From Rhodoferax koreense (lineage in GTDB: Bacteria; Pseudomonadota; Gammaproteobacteria; Burkholderiales; Burkholderiaceae_C), in contig NZ_CP019236.1 in the NCBI RefSeq assembly GCF_001955695.1, positions 682,001 through 746,000 on the forward strand: DNA of 64,000 nucleotides, written 5' to 3'. Position 1 is the first letter of the stretch. Each line of letters opens with the position of its first letter. This document shows, in pieces, positions 25,561-34,920 of this stretch. Made by a program: the position numbers and the translations under genes. Under the pieces are notes generated by a model. The model was not told the origin of the DNA. It did not search any database and worked only from the letters and a program-made list of their open reading frames with translations.

Positions 25561-26873
25561 GGGCTGGTCTCCAGGGTGCTTTGCGTTGTGGCGTGGGGTT
25601 TTGGTACACCCGTAGAAGGCGAGACCGCAGCATCGTTGATGCGATGCCCCAGCACGTTCTGGAGCACTTGGGCGACCATCGGCGGTGAAATCTCCCCATG
25701 GTCGGGAAAGGCCACCGGTCCCCGTTCGGGGTCGAACACGCTGCCATGCATGTGCTTCCCGACCACCTGCGGTGCATTGGCTTGACCGTACAGGATGCTG
25801 CGAATCTGGTCCTCCAGAATCGGGCGCTTTTCCTCCACCACGATGACGGTCCCGACGCCCGATGCAGCAGTGCGCACGACATCCGGATCGAGAGGCCAGA
25901 TCATGCCAATCTTCATCAGTCGAATGCCAGCAAGCTCCAGGCGTGACTCGCTCCAGCCGAGGTGGCCCAGCGCCTGCTGAAGGTCTTGCCACGCCTTGCC
26001 CGAGGACACGATGAGTGCATGAGCAACGGCTGGAGCGACACTGACGCGGTTCAGGCCGTTGAGGCGCGCATAGTCGACCGCGGCGCGGATCTTGACGTTG
26101 TAGAGGCGAGCCTCTTGGGGAAGCGCCATGTCAATAGCGCGAATGTGCACGCCTTTTCCTTGAGCATCGGCAGGCATCGCTGGCGCCTCCGGGAGTCGGA
26201 TTTCGGGGGTGTGCACTCCAACCCGCACCGATCCCCCACCTTCCACCACGTCGGTGACCACCTTGATCGCGACCCAGCATCCGCTGTACCGGCTCATGGC
26301 GATGCCATGCAGCCCGTAGTCCAGCAACTCTTGCGTGTTCGATGGGTACAGCACGGGGATTCCGACCGCCATGAAGATCGGATCGGAAAAGTTGGCGACC
26401 GTCGAACTCTTCGCGCCATGGTCATCACCGGCCAGACAGATGACGCCGCCCCGAGGTGAAGTGCCCGCCAGATTGGCGTGGCGCAGCGCATCGCCGGATC
26501 GATCGACTCCGGGGCCTTTGCCGTACCAGATGCCGAACACACCGTCGACCCTTGCACCAGCGAAGTTCCCAACCTGCTGGCTACCCCAGATGGCGGTGGC
26601 CGCCAAGTCTTCATTGAGGCCGGGACGGAACACCACGTTGGCCTCGTCAAGCTCTCGCTGGGCGGCCCACAGGTCCATGTCGTAGCGCCCCATGGGCGAA
26701 CCACGGTACCCGGAAATGTAGCCGGCGGTATTCCACCCTTGAGCCTGGTCGCGGGCGCGCTGCTGCAACGGTAGGCGCACCAACGCCTGCATGCCCGTCA
26801 TGTAGACCCATTGGTCTTGGGCAGCGTACTTGTCTTGCAGCGTGGTCTGCGGACGCGGTTGAAGCGTTTCCAT
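25557..26873 (-). CDS. iorA: Indolepyruvate ferredoxin oxidoreductase, N-terminal (pyrimidine-binding) part
   Basis: A 438-residue protein matching the N-terminal third of fused indolepyruvate ferredoxin oxidoreductases. Motifs are GWNTAGYISGYRGSPMGRYD, FRPGLNEDLAATAIWGSQQ, GIWYGKGPGVDRSGDALRHA, GDDHGAKSSTVANFSD and the transketolase C-terminal-like VEEKRPILEDQIRSILYG. The stop overlaps the start of the second subunit by four bases, and the last 20 residues are a proline/threonine-rich tail without similarity to either domain, consistent with a true subunit end rather than a sequencing error. It is divergent from a LysR gene. In Burkholderiales the enzyme serves aromatic amino acid or aryl-pyruvate catabolism. 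Confidence 0.86.
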   Translation of the reverse strand: METLQPRPQTTLQDKYAAQDQWVYMTGMQALVRLPLQQRARDQAQGWNTAGYISGYRGSPMGRYDMDLWAAQRELDEANVVFRPGLNEDLAATAIWGSQQVGNFAGARVDGVFGIWYGKGPGVDRSGDALRHANLAGTSPRGGVICLAGDDHGAKSSTVANFSDPIFMAVGIPVLYPSNTQELLDYGLHGIAMSRYSGCWVAIKVVTDVVEGGGSVRVGVHTPEIRLPEAPAMPADAQGKGVHIRAIDMALPQEARLYNVKIRAAVDYARLNGLNRVSVAPAVAHALIVSSGKAWQDLQQALGHLGWSESRLELAGIRLMKIGMIWPLDPDVVRTAASGVGTVIVVEEKRPILEDQIRSILYGQANAPQVVGKHMHGSVFDPERGPVAFPDHGEISPPMVAQVLQNVLGHRINDAAVSPSTGVPKPHATTQSTLETSP

Positions 26874-26951
26874 CTTTGTCTCCTGGCACTTTGCTGTGCC
26901 CCCGATTCTGCGAAGAGGGTTTCAATGTGTCCAATGAGATAATCGATAGAC

Positions 26952-26974
26952 TTCATTGTGAAAAACACAATGAA
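26952..26974. promoter_or_regulatory. Perfect palindrome between iorA and the LysR gene
   Basis: TTCATTGTG (26952-26960) and CACAATGAA (26966-26974) are perfect inverted repeats with an AAAAA centre. The inner part is a T-N11-A box (TGT...ACA), the classic LysR-type operator. It lies 78 bases from the iorA start and 30 bases from the lysR start, as expected for a LysR-family site that also controls its own gene. Confidence 0.75.
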
Positions 26975-27004
26975 TCCCTCGTTGAACCTGAATGGCGTCT
27001 TCAG

Positions 27005-27967
27005 ATGCTCCCCAACGTCCGTGAGCTACAGCACTTGGTATTTCTTGCGGAAGAGCGTCACTTCGCGCGTGCAGCACAACGCGCGTTCCTGTCGCAGTCC
27101 GCGTTCAGTCGCAGCGTCGGTGCGCTGGAGGCGCAGTTGGGGCTGCGGCTGTTCGACAGAGATTCGCGCCACGTCTACATCACCGCAGACGGGGAGCGCA
27201 TCCTGCAGTTGGCACGCCGGCTGCTGGCGTCGGCCGCAGATTTGAGCCGAGAGGCCGAGCTGCTTCGGGGTGGGGAAGTAGGAACGCTCGCGCTGGGGTC
27301 CGGGCCATACACCGCTGTCTTGTTCACGGTTCCCGTCATCACACAGGCCCGACAAGAATTCCACAAGGTCCGGTTTCGATTGGAGGTCGATCACAGCGCG
27401 GCGCTCCTGCAGCGACTGGAGGCGGGTGACATCCATCTGTTCCTCTCCGACGTTCAGGAACTGCCTGCGAGCGGACCTTGGGAAATCGAGCCACTCGGCA
27501 GCTACGGCAGCATGGTGATATGCCGTGCAGATCACCCGATGGCGCGTCATCCGATCATCAGCGTTGAACAGTTGCTTCGGCTGGAACTCGCCAGTGTTCA
27601 CATCCCGCATCCCATCCGGCGCCGGCTGTCCGAGGCGCTCGGTTTCTCCCACGTTGAGCTGCTCCCTGTGGTCTTCGAATGTGAGAGCGTTGCCGTGCTC
27701 AAGGAGTTCGTCATGCGCTCCGATGCCGCGATCATTGCGCCGGCCTCCTTGTTCGAGCACGAGATCCGGGCAGGACTGCTGACGCAACTGACGGTCGAGC
27801 ATTGGGATGCACCGCACCGGAACCCTGTGCAGGTGGACCTCGGGATGGTCTGGATGGCCGATCGCACGCCGACCACGGCAATGCGCATCCTGATGGACCT
27901 GGTGCGTCAGCACGCCGCGCAGCGCTTGATGCCTGGAGCGCAGCGACAGCTTGCCTCGGCAACGTAA
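27005..27967 (+). CDS. LysR-family transcriptional regulator
   Basis: A 320-residue LysR-type regulator. The N-terminal helix-turn-helix reads LQHLVFLAEERHFARAAQRA then FLSQSAFSRSVGALEAQLGL, typical of the family, and the effector domain follows from about residue 90 (GTLALGSGPYTAVLFTVPVI). ATG 27005 (MLPNVREL) fits family alignments; an upstream in-frame extension to 26876 would cross the operator. Divergent orientation and the palindrome at 26952-26974 point to control of the iorAB operon, probably as an activator that responds to an aryl acid. Confidence 0.88.
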   Translation: MLPNVRELQHLVFLAEERHFARAAQRAFLSQSAFSRSVGALEAQLGLRLFDRDSRHVYITADGERILQLARRLLASAADLSREAELLRGGEVGTLALGSGPYTAVLFTVPVITQARQEFHKVRFRLEVDHSAALLQRLEAGDIHLFLSDVQELPASGPWEIEPLGSYGSMVICRADHPMARHPIISVEQLLRLELASVHIPHPIRRRLSEALGFSHVELLPVVFECESVAVLKEFVMRSDAAIIAPASLFEHEIRAGLLTQLTVEHWDAPHRNPVQVDLGMVWMADRTPTTAMRILMDLVRQHAAQRLMPGAQRQLASAT

Positions 27968-28171
27968 GGTCAGACGGCCAAGCAAAAGCTGGCTTCAAGG
28001 CTCGGGAAAACGAGAAGGGTTTGGCCCCGAACATTGTCTCAGTCCTGACATTCTTTAGCGCCACCTCGATCCTAGAGTCAAGTCCAGCAGAGTTGACCCC
28101 CTGCCGTGCAGGGAGATTGGGACCACAGCCCTCGTGGCAACGCCTCTGCAGCAACTGAGAACAGGATCGAC

Positions 28172-29908
28172 ATGGCTCACGATGAAACACGGGCGTCTGC
28201 GGCGTCCAGGCAGACCCGCGACAACAAGGCTTGGCGTTCCAAGGAAATCACGCAAGGCGTGGATCGGGTCGCGCATCGTTGGCAGTTGCGCGCGACCGGT
28301 CTTGATGACGTCAGCATCGAGCAGCCATTCATCGGCGTGGCGCACACCTACGGCGAGGTCAGTCCTTGCTCCCAGTCGCTGCTGCCACAGATTCAAGCGG
28401 CCAAGCTCGGGGTGGAGGTCGGTGGTGGTACCGCACGCGAGTTCTCGACCATTTCCGTTTCCGACGTGCTGTCGCAGCAGCATGACGGCATGCGGTACAG
28501 CCTCATGTCGCGCGAGGTGATTGCCGACTCTGTGGAGCTTGTGATGCGGGCGCAGTGCTACGACGCGCTCGTAGGCATAGGAGCCTGTGACAAGACCATT
28601 CCAGGCCTTCTCATGGCGATGGTCCGGCTGAACGTCCCCAGCCTGTTTCTGCATGGCGGTCAGATGCTGGTGGGCTGGCACAAGGGTGAACAGGTCAATC
28701 CTCTGCACTTGTTCGAGGGCGTCGGAAAAGTGCACTCCGGCGCAATGAGCGAACAGCAACTGGAGCAGATGGGGAAGGATCTGGTCACCACGGCGGGCGC
28801 GTGCCCTGGGCAGTTTTCTTCGGGCACCGCGGGCAGCATTGCCGAAGTCCTAGGGTTCAGTCCACTGGGTTCGAGTGGCATCCCGGCCGCGTTTTCGCAG
28901 CGCCAAGCAGTGGCGCGCCAGGCCGGGCAGCAGCTGATGCGCAACGTGCTGGAAGGCAACGGCCCGCTGCCGCGAGATCTGCTGACCCGCAAGGGTCTGG
29001 AGAACGCCGTGGCGATCGTCGCGGCGACCGGTGGCTCCACCAACGCCACTTTGCACCTGCCGGCCCTGGCCAACGAGGCGGGAATCGACTTCACGCTGGC
29101 GGACATGCAGGAGATTCTGCGGCGCACACCCACGCTGGCCAGCCTGATGCCGGGAGGCCCCTACGTGCCCTATGAACTGCATCGCATTGGTGGGGTGCCG
29201 GTGGTGATGAAGGCGCTCTTGGGTGGCGGCTACCTTCACGGCGATGTGCCCACCTTCGATGGCCGCCAACTGAGCGAGGCACTCAGTGAGGCCGCCGCGC
29301 CAGATGGGAACATCGTGCGCCCCCACAACGAACCGTTCCGCGCCACCGGTGGACTGGTGGTGCTGCGCGGCAGCCTGGCACCCGATGGCGCGGTGATCAA
29401 GATCGCAGGCTTGAATACGTTGGTGCTGGAGGGGCCGGCTCGCGTGTTCGAGAGCGAGGCCAGCGCGGTGGTAGCCATCCGCGCACAAGCCTACCAACAA
29501 GGCGACGTCATCGTCATTCGCAACGAAGGTCCGCACGGCGGGCCTGGCATGCGTGAAATGCTCGCGGTGACTTCCGCCATCGTGGGACAAGGGCATGGAC
29601 AGACCGTGGCTCTGGTAACCGATGGCCGATTCTCGGGAGGAACGCGCGGCCTGTGCGTCGGTCACGTATCGCCCGAGGCGTCTCAGGGCGGGCCTATCGG
29701 CCTGGTTCGCAATGGGGACCGCATCCGTGTCGATGCCACGGCGGGGACGCTTGAATGGCTGGTCGACCCGAAAGAGGTCGAACACCGCCGCGCCTCATGG
29801 CGCCCCGCGCAGCGAGGTTCTCGCCTGAGCGGTATCGACGAGAAGTATGTGCGCCTGGTGGGGTCTGCGCATCGAGGCGCAGTGACCCATTCGGGAGGAG
29901 CCGCGTGA
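28172..29908 (+). CDS. ilvD: Dihydroxy-acid dehydratase (IlvD/Edd family)
   Basis: A 578-residue Fe-S dehydratase. The three cluster cysteines are Cys66 (EVSPCSQSL), Cys139 (GACDKTIPG, with the metal-binding Asp140 and the Lys141 that is carbamylated in relatives) and Cys211 ([11 protein letters not shown]). The block [16 protein letters not shown] and the catalytic serine loop [11 protein letters not shown] are close to dihydroxy-acid dehydratases. The third motif departs from the usual GACGGMYTANTM, so it may act on a sugar acid or another dihydroxy acid instead of the valine/isoleucine intermediates. ATG 28172 is chosen by family length. A transporter gene follows after 208 bases. Confidence 0.85.
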   Translation: MAHDETRASAASRQTRDNKAWRSKEITQGVDRVAHRWQLRATGLDDVSIEQPFIGVAHTYGEVSPCSQSLLPQIQAAKLGVEVGGGTAREFSTISVSDVLSQQHDGMRYSLMSREVIADSVELVMRAQCYDALVGIGACDKTIPGLLMAMVRLNVPSLFLHGGQMLVGWHKGEQVNPLHLFEGVGKVHSGAMSEQQLEQMGKDLVTTAGACPGQFSSGTAGSIAEVLGFSPLGSSGIPAAFSQRQAVARQAGQQLMRNVLEGNGPLPRDLLTRKGLENAVAIVAATGGSTNATLHLPALANEAGIDFTLADMQEILRRTPTLASLMPGGPYVPYELHRIGGVPVVMKALLGGGYLHGDVPTFDGRQLSEALSEAAAPDGNIVRPHNEPFRATGGLVVLRGSLAPDGAVIKIAGLNTLVLEGPARVFESEASAVVAIRAQAYQQGDVIVIRNEGPHGGPGMREMLAVTSAIVGQGHGQTVALVTDGRFSGGTRGLCVGHVSPEASQGGPIGLVRNGDRIRVDATAGTLEWLVDPKEVEHRRASWRPAQRGSRLSGIDEKYVRLVGSAHRGAVTHSGGAA

Positions 29909-30116
29909 GCATCGAAACGTGCGATCCACACGTTCCGGTTGAAGTGCTCTCCCGGCCTTGAGACGTCGAGGCGTGAGTCAAAGAACGAGTCAGCGAGCCT
30001 GCTCGGCCGCGGCAAGGGTCGCGCGGCGCAGTGCATAGGCCTATGGGCCATCTTCCATCTCTTGATCCAGAGACAGCAAATCAAAGTGAAAAAGCCAAAA
30101 CACACGGAGACTTTCC

Positions 30117-31457
30117 ATGACGACATCCACGCCCAGCCCCGGAAGCATTGCCGCTGACAAACTTGCCGCCCCGATGCGCAAGATCATGTGGCGCATCGTC
30201 CCCGTACTCTTTGCCTGCTACATACTGAACTTCCTCGACCGGATCAATGTCGGGTTTGCGCAGCTGCAGATGAAGCAGGATCTCGCATTCTCGGACGCGA
30301 TCTACGGGCTGGGCGCAGGACTGTTCTTCATTGGCTACTTCTTCTTTGAAGTGCCCAGCAACATGCTGTTGGAGAAGATCGGTGCAAGAAAGACGATCTT
30401 GCGCATCATGATGCTGTGGGGACTGGCTTCCGCCGCGACGATGTTCGTGAAGACGCCCACCCATTTCTACGTGGTGCGCTTCCTTCTGGGACTGTTCGAG
30501 GCCGGATTCTTTCCGGGCATCATTCTGTACCTCACGTTCTGGGCTCCGGCCGCCTACCGCGCGAGAGTCATAGCGCTCTTCATGTCCGCGCTCGTGGTCA
30601 CGGGCATGATCGCCGGGCCGGTCTGCGGACTGATCCTTCAGAACCTGGACGGGTTCTGGGGACTGCGCGGCTGGCAATGGATGTTCGTCATCGAAGGGCT
30701 GCCGAGCTGCATCTTGGGGCTGATGGTCTACCTCCATCTCGACGACAAGCCGGAAGACGCCAAGTGGCTGACTCCCGCAGAAAAGCGTGTAGTGCTCAAA
30801 GCACTGGAAGCCGAACGCCCGGACGTGCGAAGCGAGCAAGGCACGCGTCCCAGCCTGCGCAGCGCGTTCACACAACCGATGGTGTACCTGTTCTCCTTCG
30901 TGTACTTCTCCATCCTGGCAGGTGGCTACATCATCGCATTCTGGCTGCCTACGACGATACGTGAACTGGGCGTGAGCAACTTCGTGCAGATTGGCCTATA
31001 TTCAGCCATTCCCTATGTCGCTGCAGGTGTCGCCATGATCGCTTTGTCAAGAAGTTCGGACTTCTTCTCGGAACGTCGTTGGCATGTGGCAACTCCTGCA
31101 GCGTTGGGCGGCCTCGCACTGATGGCGCTTCCTCAGGCATCCCATAGCCTCGGCATGTCATTGGCACTGCTGGCCGTCGCCACGGCTGGCCTGTACTCCT
31201 CGCTATCCCCGTTTTGGACATTTGCGACCATCTCACTGTCGCGCGCAGAAGCAGCGGCGGGCATCGCGATGATCGCTAGCCTGGGCAATCTGGCAGGATT
31301 CGTCAGCCCATTCATCATCGGCAAACTGCGGGCTGAAACAGGGAGCATGACCTACGGCATCTATTTCTTGGCCGCGGTTGTTCTCACCGGCGCCATGGCT
31401 CTTCTGGTCGGAACGCGAGCCACCCATCGAAGACAAATGGCTGGTCAGGCTGCATGA
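30117..31457 (+). CDS. MFS transporter, anion:cation symporter (ACS) family
   Basis: A 446-residue, 12-helix permease. The ACS signature at helix 1 is LFACYILNFLDRINVGFAQL, followed by YGLGAGLFFIGYFFFEVPSN and MLLEKIGARKT; RFLLGLFEAGFFPGIILYLT is the helix 4-5 motif. ACS members import organic anions such as hexuronates, tartrate, phthalate or 4-hydroxyphenylacetate with protons. It lies between an IlvD-type dehydratase and a HAD hydrolase on the same strand, suggesting uptake of the hydroxy acid that the dehydratase uses. The substrate cannot be identified from sequence. Confidence 0.9.
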   Translation: MTTSTPSPGSIAADKLAAPMRKIMWRIVPVLFACYILNFLDRINVGFAQLQMKQDLAFSDAIYGLGAGLFFIGYFFFEVPSNMLLEKIGARKTILRIMMLWGLASAATMFVKTPTHFYVVRFLLGLFEAGFFPGIILYLTFWAPAAYRARVIALFMSALVVTGMIAGPVCGLILQNLDGFWGLRGWQWMFVIEGLPSCILGLMVYLHLDDKPEDAKWLTPAEKRVVLKALEAERPDVRSEQGTRPSLRSAFTQPMVYLFSFVYFSILAGGYIIAFWLPTTIRELGVSNFVQIGLYSAIPYVAAGVAMIALSRSSDFFSERRWHVATPAALGGLALMALPQASHSLGMSLALLAVATAGLYSSLSPFWTFATISLSRAEAAAGIAMIASLGNLAGFVSPFIIGKLRAETGSMTYGIYFLAAVVLTGAMALLVGTRATHRRQMAGQAA

Positions 31458-31574
31458 TCAGTCGAGCTACGTCGCAAGACCTGGCATCGACAACCGACGG
31501 TGGGCCAAACCCATTTCTATCTCCGGCATGGTGTGGCGCTGGCCTATCAATAACACGGATCAAGGAGAAACTAC

Positions 31575-32315
31575 ATGAAGCTGCCAAAAGCATTGGCGTT
31601 CGATGTCTTCGGCACAGTGGTCGATTGGCATCAGAGCATTGCTCGCGAAGCCCGCTCGTTCGTTGCGAACCACTTACCAGGCGTCAGCGCTGAACGGTTT
31701 GCATTGGAGTGGCGGATGCTCTACCAACCCGCGATGCAGCGCTGCCGCAGTGGAGATAGGCCGTTCGTGCCGCTGGATGAGCTTCACCATGAAATGTTGC
31801 TGGAGCTGCTTGAGCAATACAACTTGCCCGCGAGCCGATTTGAGCCGTCAACGCTCCATGGTCTTTCCAGCGCATGGCGTCGGCTTGATCCGTGGCCCGA
31901 CGTTCCACTTGGCTTGAGTCAACTGCGAACTCACCTTCCCGTGGTCACGCTGTCGAATGCCAATGTGTCACTCATGGTGGCGATGAACCGCTTTAATGGG
32001 TTGCAGTGGGATGCCATCCTCGGCGCAGAACTCGCCAAGGCTTATAAGCCCGAGCCGACGGCATACCTCGCCACCGCCGCTGCACTCAGACTCCCGCCCC
32101 AGGAGCTGTGCCTGGTGGCCTGCCACCATAGCGACCTGGCGGCGGCAAGGGCTTGTGGTTTGCAGACGGCGTATGTAGATCGTCCGCTGGAGTACGGCGG
32201 CGCGCCCGCTCCCGATGCGTCTTCCCAGCAAGCATGGGATTGGCAGGCGGAGAGCCTAATCGATTTGGCTGACCAATTCGAACGTGCCGCCGCGAGAATT
32301 CACGATGGTGGATAG
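31575..32315 (+). CDS. Haloacid dehalogenase type II-like HAD hydrolase
   Basis: A 246-residue HAD-superfamily hydrolase of the L-2-haloacid dehalogenase branch. The nucleophile is Asp10 in LAFDVFGTVVDW; motif II is VVTLSNANVSL and motif III is LAKAYKPEPTAYLA with the conserved lysine; LVACHHSDLAAARACGLQTA is the type II dehalogenase end motif. True dehalogenases and non-dehalogenating relatives share these motifs, so the activity could be hydrolysis of a 2-haloacid or another ester/phosphate. AAGGAG lies nine bases before the ATG. It is the third gene of a plus-strand set with the dehydratase and ACS permease. Confidence 0.85.
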   Translation: MKLPKALAFDVFGTVVDWHQSIAREARSFVANHLPGVSAERFALEWRMLYQPAMQRCRSGDRPFVPLDELHHEMLLELLEQYNLPASRFEPSTLHGLSSAWRRLDPWPDVPLGLSQLRTHLPVVTLSNANVSLMVAMNRFNGLQWDAILGAELAKAYKPEPTAYLATAAALRLPPQELCLVACHHSDLAAARACGLQTAYVDRPLEYGGAPAPDASSQQAWDWQAESLIDLADQFERAAARIHDGG

Positions 32316-32402
32316 TATGCATATCGTTCTCAGTTTCTCCGATGCCCCCAGAGGTGCCGAGCTGAGTTCTGGCCCCGGGAGTCCTTCGGAGGCTGGGTAG
32401 CT

Positions 32403-33080
32403 ATGCGTCTTGCGAAATTCGATTTGCTGCAGTGGTTGACGCCTGACGTGCAAGAGGAGTTTCTTGCCCGCATGTACCGTCGCCACTATGCCGCTGGCCA
32501 ACCGGTGTATGTGCAGGATGCCCCCGGCAACGAGATGTTCCGTCTCATTTCAGGGACCGTGAAAATATCGGTTCTGAGGGGAGATGGCCGGCACATTACT
32601 TATCGCCTCTTTGAATCCGGCGATTGCTTTGGGCAGACGAGCCTGGTGGATGGTGAACCTCGACCGCAGTCGACAGAAGCCAGTAATGCTGTCGAGGTGG
32701 ACGTGCTGTCGAAGATGGATTTCCGATGGCTCTGCGACCGCTATCGGGTATTCGACCGGGCTATTTCGCGCCTGATGGCTGCACAGTTGCGGGCGATGGC
32801 GCAAAACTACGAAGGCGCCAGTTTGGACAGCCTTCCGGTACGGGTGGCGAGGCAGCTCTTGCTTTCCAGAACCATGCAACTGCGCACCGCAGAGCAAGAC
32901 GATTCGGATGAGTCGCAAATACAGATGTCGCAGTCAGACCTGGCGGCGATGGTTGGCGCTTCGCGACAATCGGTGAATCGGGTTCTCCAGCAGCTGCGCG
33001 AGAAACACGTCATCGAAATCAGCTATGGCCGCATTGATCTGACCGATCTACGAGCGCTGAGTTCGATCACAACCCAGTAA
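32403..33080 (+). CDS. Crp/Fnr-family transcriptional regulator
   Basis: A 225-residue regulator with an N-terminal cyclic-nucleotide-binding-like beta roll (YAAGQPVYVQDAPGNEMFRL, GDCFGQTSLVDGEPR), a dimerisation helix and a C-terminal helix-turn-helix (MSQSDLAAMVGASRQSVNRV, LQQLREKHVI). It lacks the cysteines of an Fnr iron-sulphur cluster. It follows the HAD gene by 87 bases and may control that gene set. Immediately behind it, in opposite orientation, lies a broken paralogue of the same family. Confidence 0.88.
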   Translation: MRLAKFDLLQWLTPDVQEEFLARMYRRHYAAGQPVYVQDAPGNEMFRLISGTVKISVLRGDGRHITYRLFESGDCFGQTSLVDGEPRPQSTEASNAVEVDVLSKMDFRWLCDRYRVFDRAISRLMAAQLRAMAQNYEGASLDSLPVRVARQLLLSRTMQLRTAEQDDSDESQIQMSQSDLAAMVGASRQSVNRVLQQLREKHVIEISYGRIDLTDLRALSSITTQ

Positions 33081-33143
33081 GGGAAGCGACCACCCCAGCT
33101 CGCGGTAGCAGACATCGCGGAGGCATCCTCGCGAATGTCAACG

Positions 33144-33545
33144 TCACGATTTTGTGGAGCTGCGGCTCATGGCCAGCAACGCCGGCTCCGACTCGATGAC
33201 GACACGGCCATAGGGCAGAGATATCGCCCCTGTGGCGGCGAGAGCCTTCAGTTCGAGAGCGAGGGTCTGGCGCGTCAGGCCCAGCATCATGGAGATGCAT
33301 CTCCTGGGTCACGGGAACCACTCGCCGCGTGCGAGGCGCCATCGGTGCGTCGCCGTGCGTGAGCTTGAGCAGGCGCCGGGCGATGCGCACGCGGGTTGTA
33401 TGTAGCGCCGCGTCTTCGACGAAACTGTACAGCGTGCGGGTGCGCGCCGATTGCAGCACTGCCATTGCACGGGCAAAGCGCGCATCGTTCATGAGGCGCT
33501 CGAATAAATCGCGGGGGGATATGGAGCAACTGCGCGCTCCGCAGT
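33144..33545 (-). pseudogene. Broken Crp/Fnr-family regulator, C-terminal half
   Basis: On the minus strand LFERLMNDARFARAMAVLQS, FVEDAALHTTRVRIARRLLK and RRVVPVTQEM give the dimerisation helix and start of the DNA-binding domain of a Crp/Fnr protein. After a frameshift near 33297 the helix-turn-helix continues in another frame (MMLGLTRQTLALELKALAAT, GAISLPYGRVVI) to a stop at 33144. The beta-roll sensor domain is missing; its place is taken by an acetaldehyde dehydrogenase fragment on the other strand. Confidence 0.75.
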
Positions 33546-33561
33546 ACGACGATGTCGTGAG

Positions 33562-33819
33562 ACGGTGCACGCCATGATCGACAAGGTCGAGAAGTATGTG
33601 CTGGGCTATCGCCTCGTGAATGGCCCGGTCTTTGACGACACACCCAGGGGCCACCGCGTCGCGGTGTACATGCAAGTGGAAGGCTTGGGTGACTACCTGC
33701 CCAAGTACGCCGGCAATCTGGACATCATGACTGCGGCGGCGAGCTGAACGGCCGAAGTCTTCGCGGGCGAGATGCTCGCGGGAACCATGCAGCGCACGCT
33801 AAAGGAGATTGCAGCATGA
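33562..33819 (+). pseudogene. 3' fragment of acetylating acetaldehyde dehydrogenase (bphJ/mhpF type)
   Basis: The frame [20 protein letters not shown] then [20 protein letters not shown] is the C-terminal domain of the CoA-acetylating acetaldehyde dehydrogenase of meta-cleavage pathways. A TGA at 33745-33747 interrupts it, but the same frame continues beyond with family sequence (TAEVFAGEMLAGTMQRTLKE) to a TGA at 33817 that overlaps the aldolase ATG, the normal bphJ-bphI coupling. The N-terminal NAD domain and catalytic cysteine are lost. Confidence 0.8.
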
Positions 33820-34560
33820 ATGCCTCCGACGTGAGCGGCAAGAAAATCGTCCTGCATGACATGTGCCTGCGCGATGGCATGCACGCCAAGCGCGAGCAGA
33901 TCAGCCTGGAGCAGATGGTCAAGGTGGCAACGGCGCTCGATGATGCGGGCGTGCCGTACATCCAGTTCACCCATGGTGCCGGACTGGGTGGCAACTCCCT
34001 GCAGCATGGCTTTGCCCCCATAGCAACGACGAGTACATCAGTGCCGTGTGCGCGCAGGTGAAGCAGGCCAAGGTTTCGGTGCTGCTTTGCCCCGGGAGGG
34101 AACCATGGCCGAGCTTCGGTCGGCTTACGACTGCGGCGCGCGCAGCGTGCAAGTCGCCACCCATTGCACGGAGGCGGATACCTCGTCGCAGCACATTGCG
34201 TATGCTCGCAAGCTGGGAATGGACACGACGGGGTTCCTCATGATGGCGCACCTCAACAGTCCGGAGAATCTGGCCGCGCAAGGAAAGCTCATGGAGAGCT
34301 ATGGAGCGCAGACGGTCTACATCACGGACTCCGCAGGCTATCTGCTTCCCGAGGACGTCGGCGCGGCCGTGTCGGCGCTGCGCGACGTGCTCGATCCCGC
34401 GACTGAGATCGGCTTCCATGGGCAGCACAACCTGGGGATGGGCATCGCGAACTCCGTCGCCGCCGTGCGCGCGGGCGCGACGCGCATCGACGGATCGGTT
34501 GCCGGCCTGGGCGCGGGCAACACCCCTCTGGAGGTCTTCGCCGCCGTGTGCGAACGCATG
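33816..34560 (+). pseudogene. 4-hydroxy-2-oxovalerate aldolase (bphI/mhpE type), frameshifted
   Basis: The start MNASDVSGKKIVLHDMCLRD GMHAKREQ-type sequence and DDAGVPYIQFTHGAGLGGNS are clearly the N terminus of the DmpG/MhpE aldolase, with the metal-site Asp of LRDGMH. Two net one-base losses, near 34015 and near 34100, break the frame. The family sequence then continues ([56 protein letters not shown]) until [10 protein letters not shown] at about 34560, where it switches to dehydratase sequence. The C-terminal communication domain that binds the dehydrogenase is gone. Confidence 0.82.
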
Positions 34561-34863
34561 AGCGGAACGGCCTACGGCACCGTGGTACTGCATTCGCGCC
34601 CCGAGGCTGCTGCCGGCGGCCCTCTCGCGGCCGTTCGTGATGGGGACCTCATCGAGCTGAACGTGCCGCAGCGCCTGCTGCGCCTGCATGTCAGCGCCGA
34701 AGAGCTGGCCGCACGTCTCGCCAAGTGTAAGGCGCCCACAGCGCCGCTGGAGAGCGGCTACTGGCGCCTGCATGTCGACCACGTCTCGCAAGCAGATGAA
34801 GGCTGCGACCTGGACTTCCTCGTTGGTCCACGAGGCGCATTCGTCCCGAGAAACAATCACTGA
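34558..34863 (+). pseudogene. C-terminal fragment of an IlvD/Edd-family dehydratase fused to the aldolase
   Basis: From the residues [20 protein letters not shown] onward the frame encodes the C-terminal beta-barrel end of an IlvD/Edd dehydratase of the arabinonate type ([48 protein letters not shown] end). It is in frame with the preceding aldolase part, so an open frame of 272 codons starting at 34048 spans the joint. Neither half has its active site complete, so a working enzyme is unlikely. The join falls in the shared residues RMSG. Confidence 0.78.
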
Positions 34864-34920
34864 ACACTGCGGATGGGCGCTCGCATGCCGGCGACCGCCC
34901 CTCCGCTCAAGGCCCGGAAA

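Noticed and set aside
33067..33675. A 202-codon minus-strand frame as an intact gene
   Set aside because: Only its central part is Crp/Fnr-like; the helix-turn-helix continues in another frame, so it is annotated as a pseudogene.
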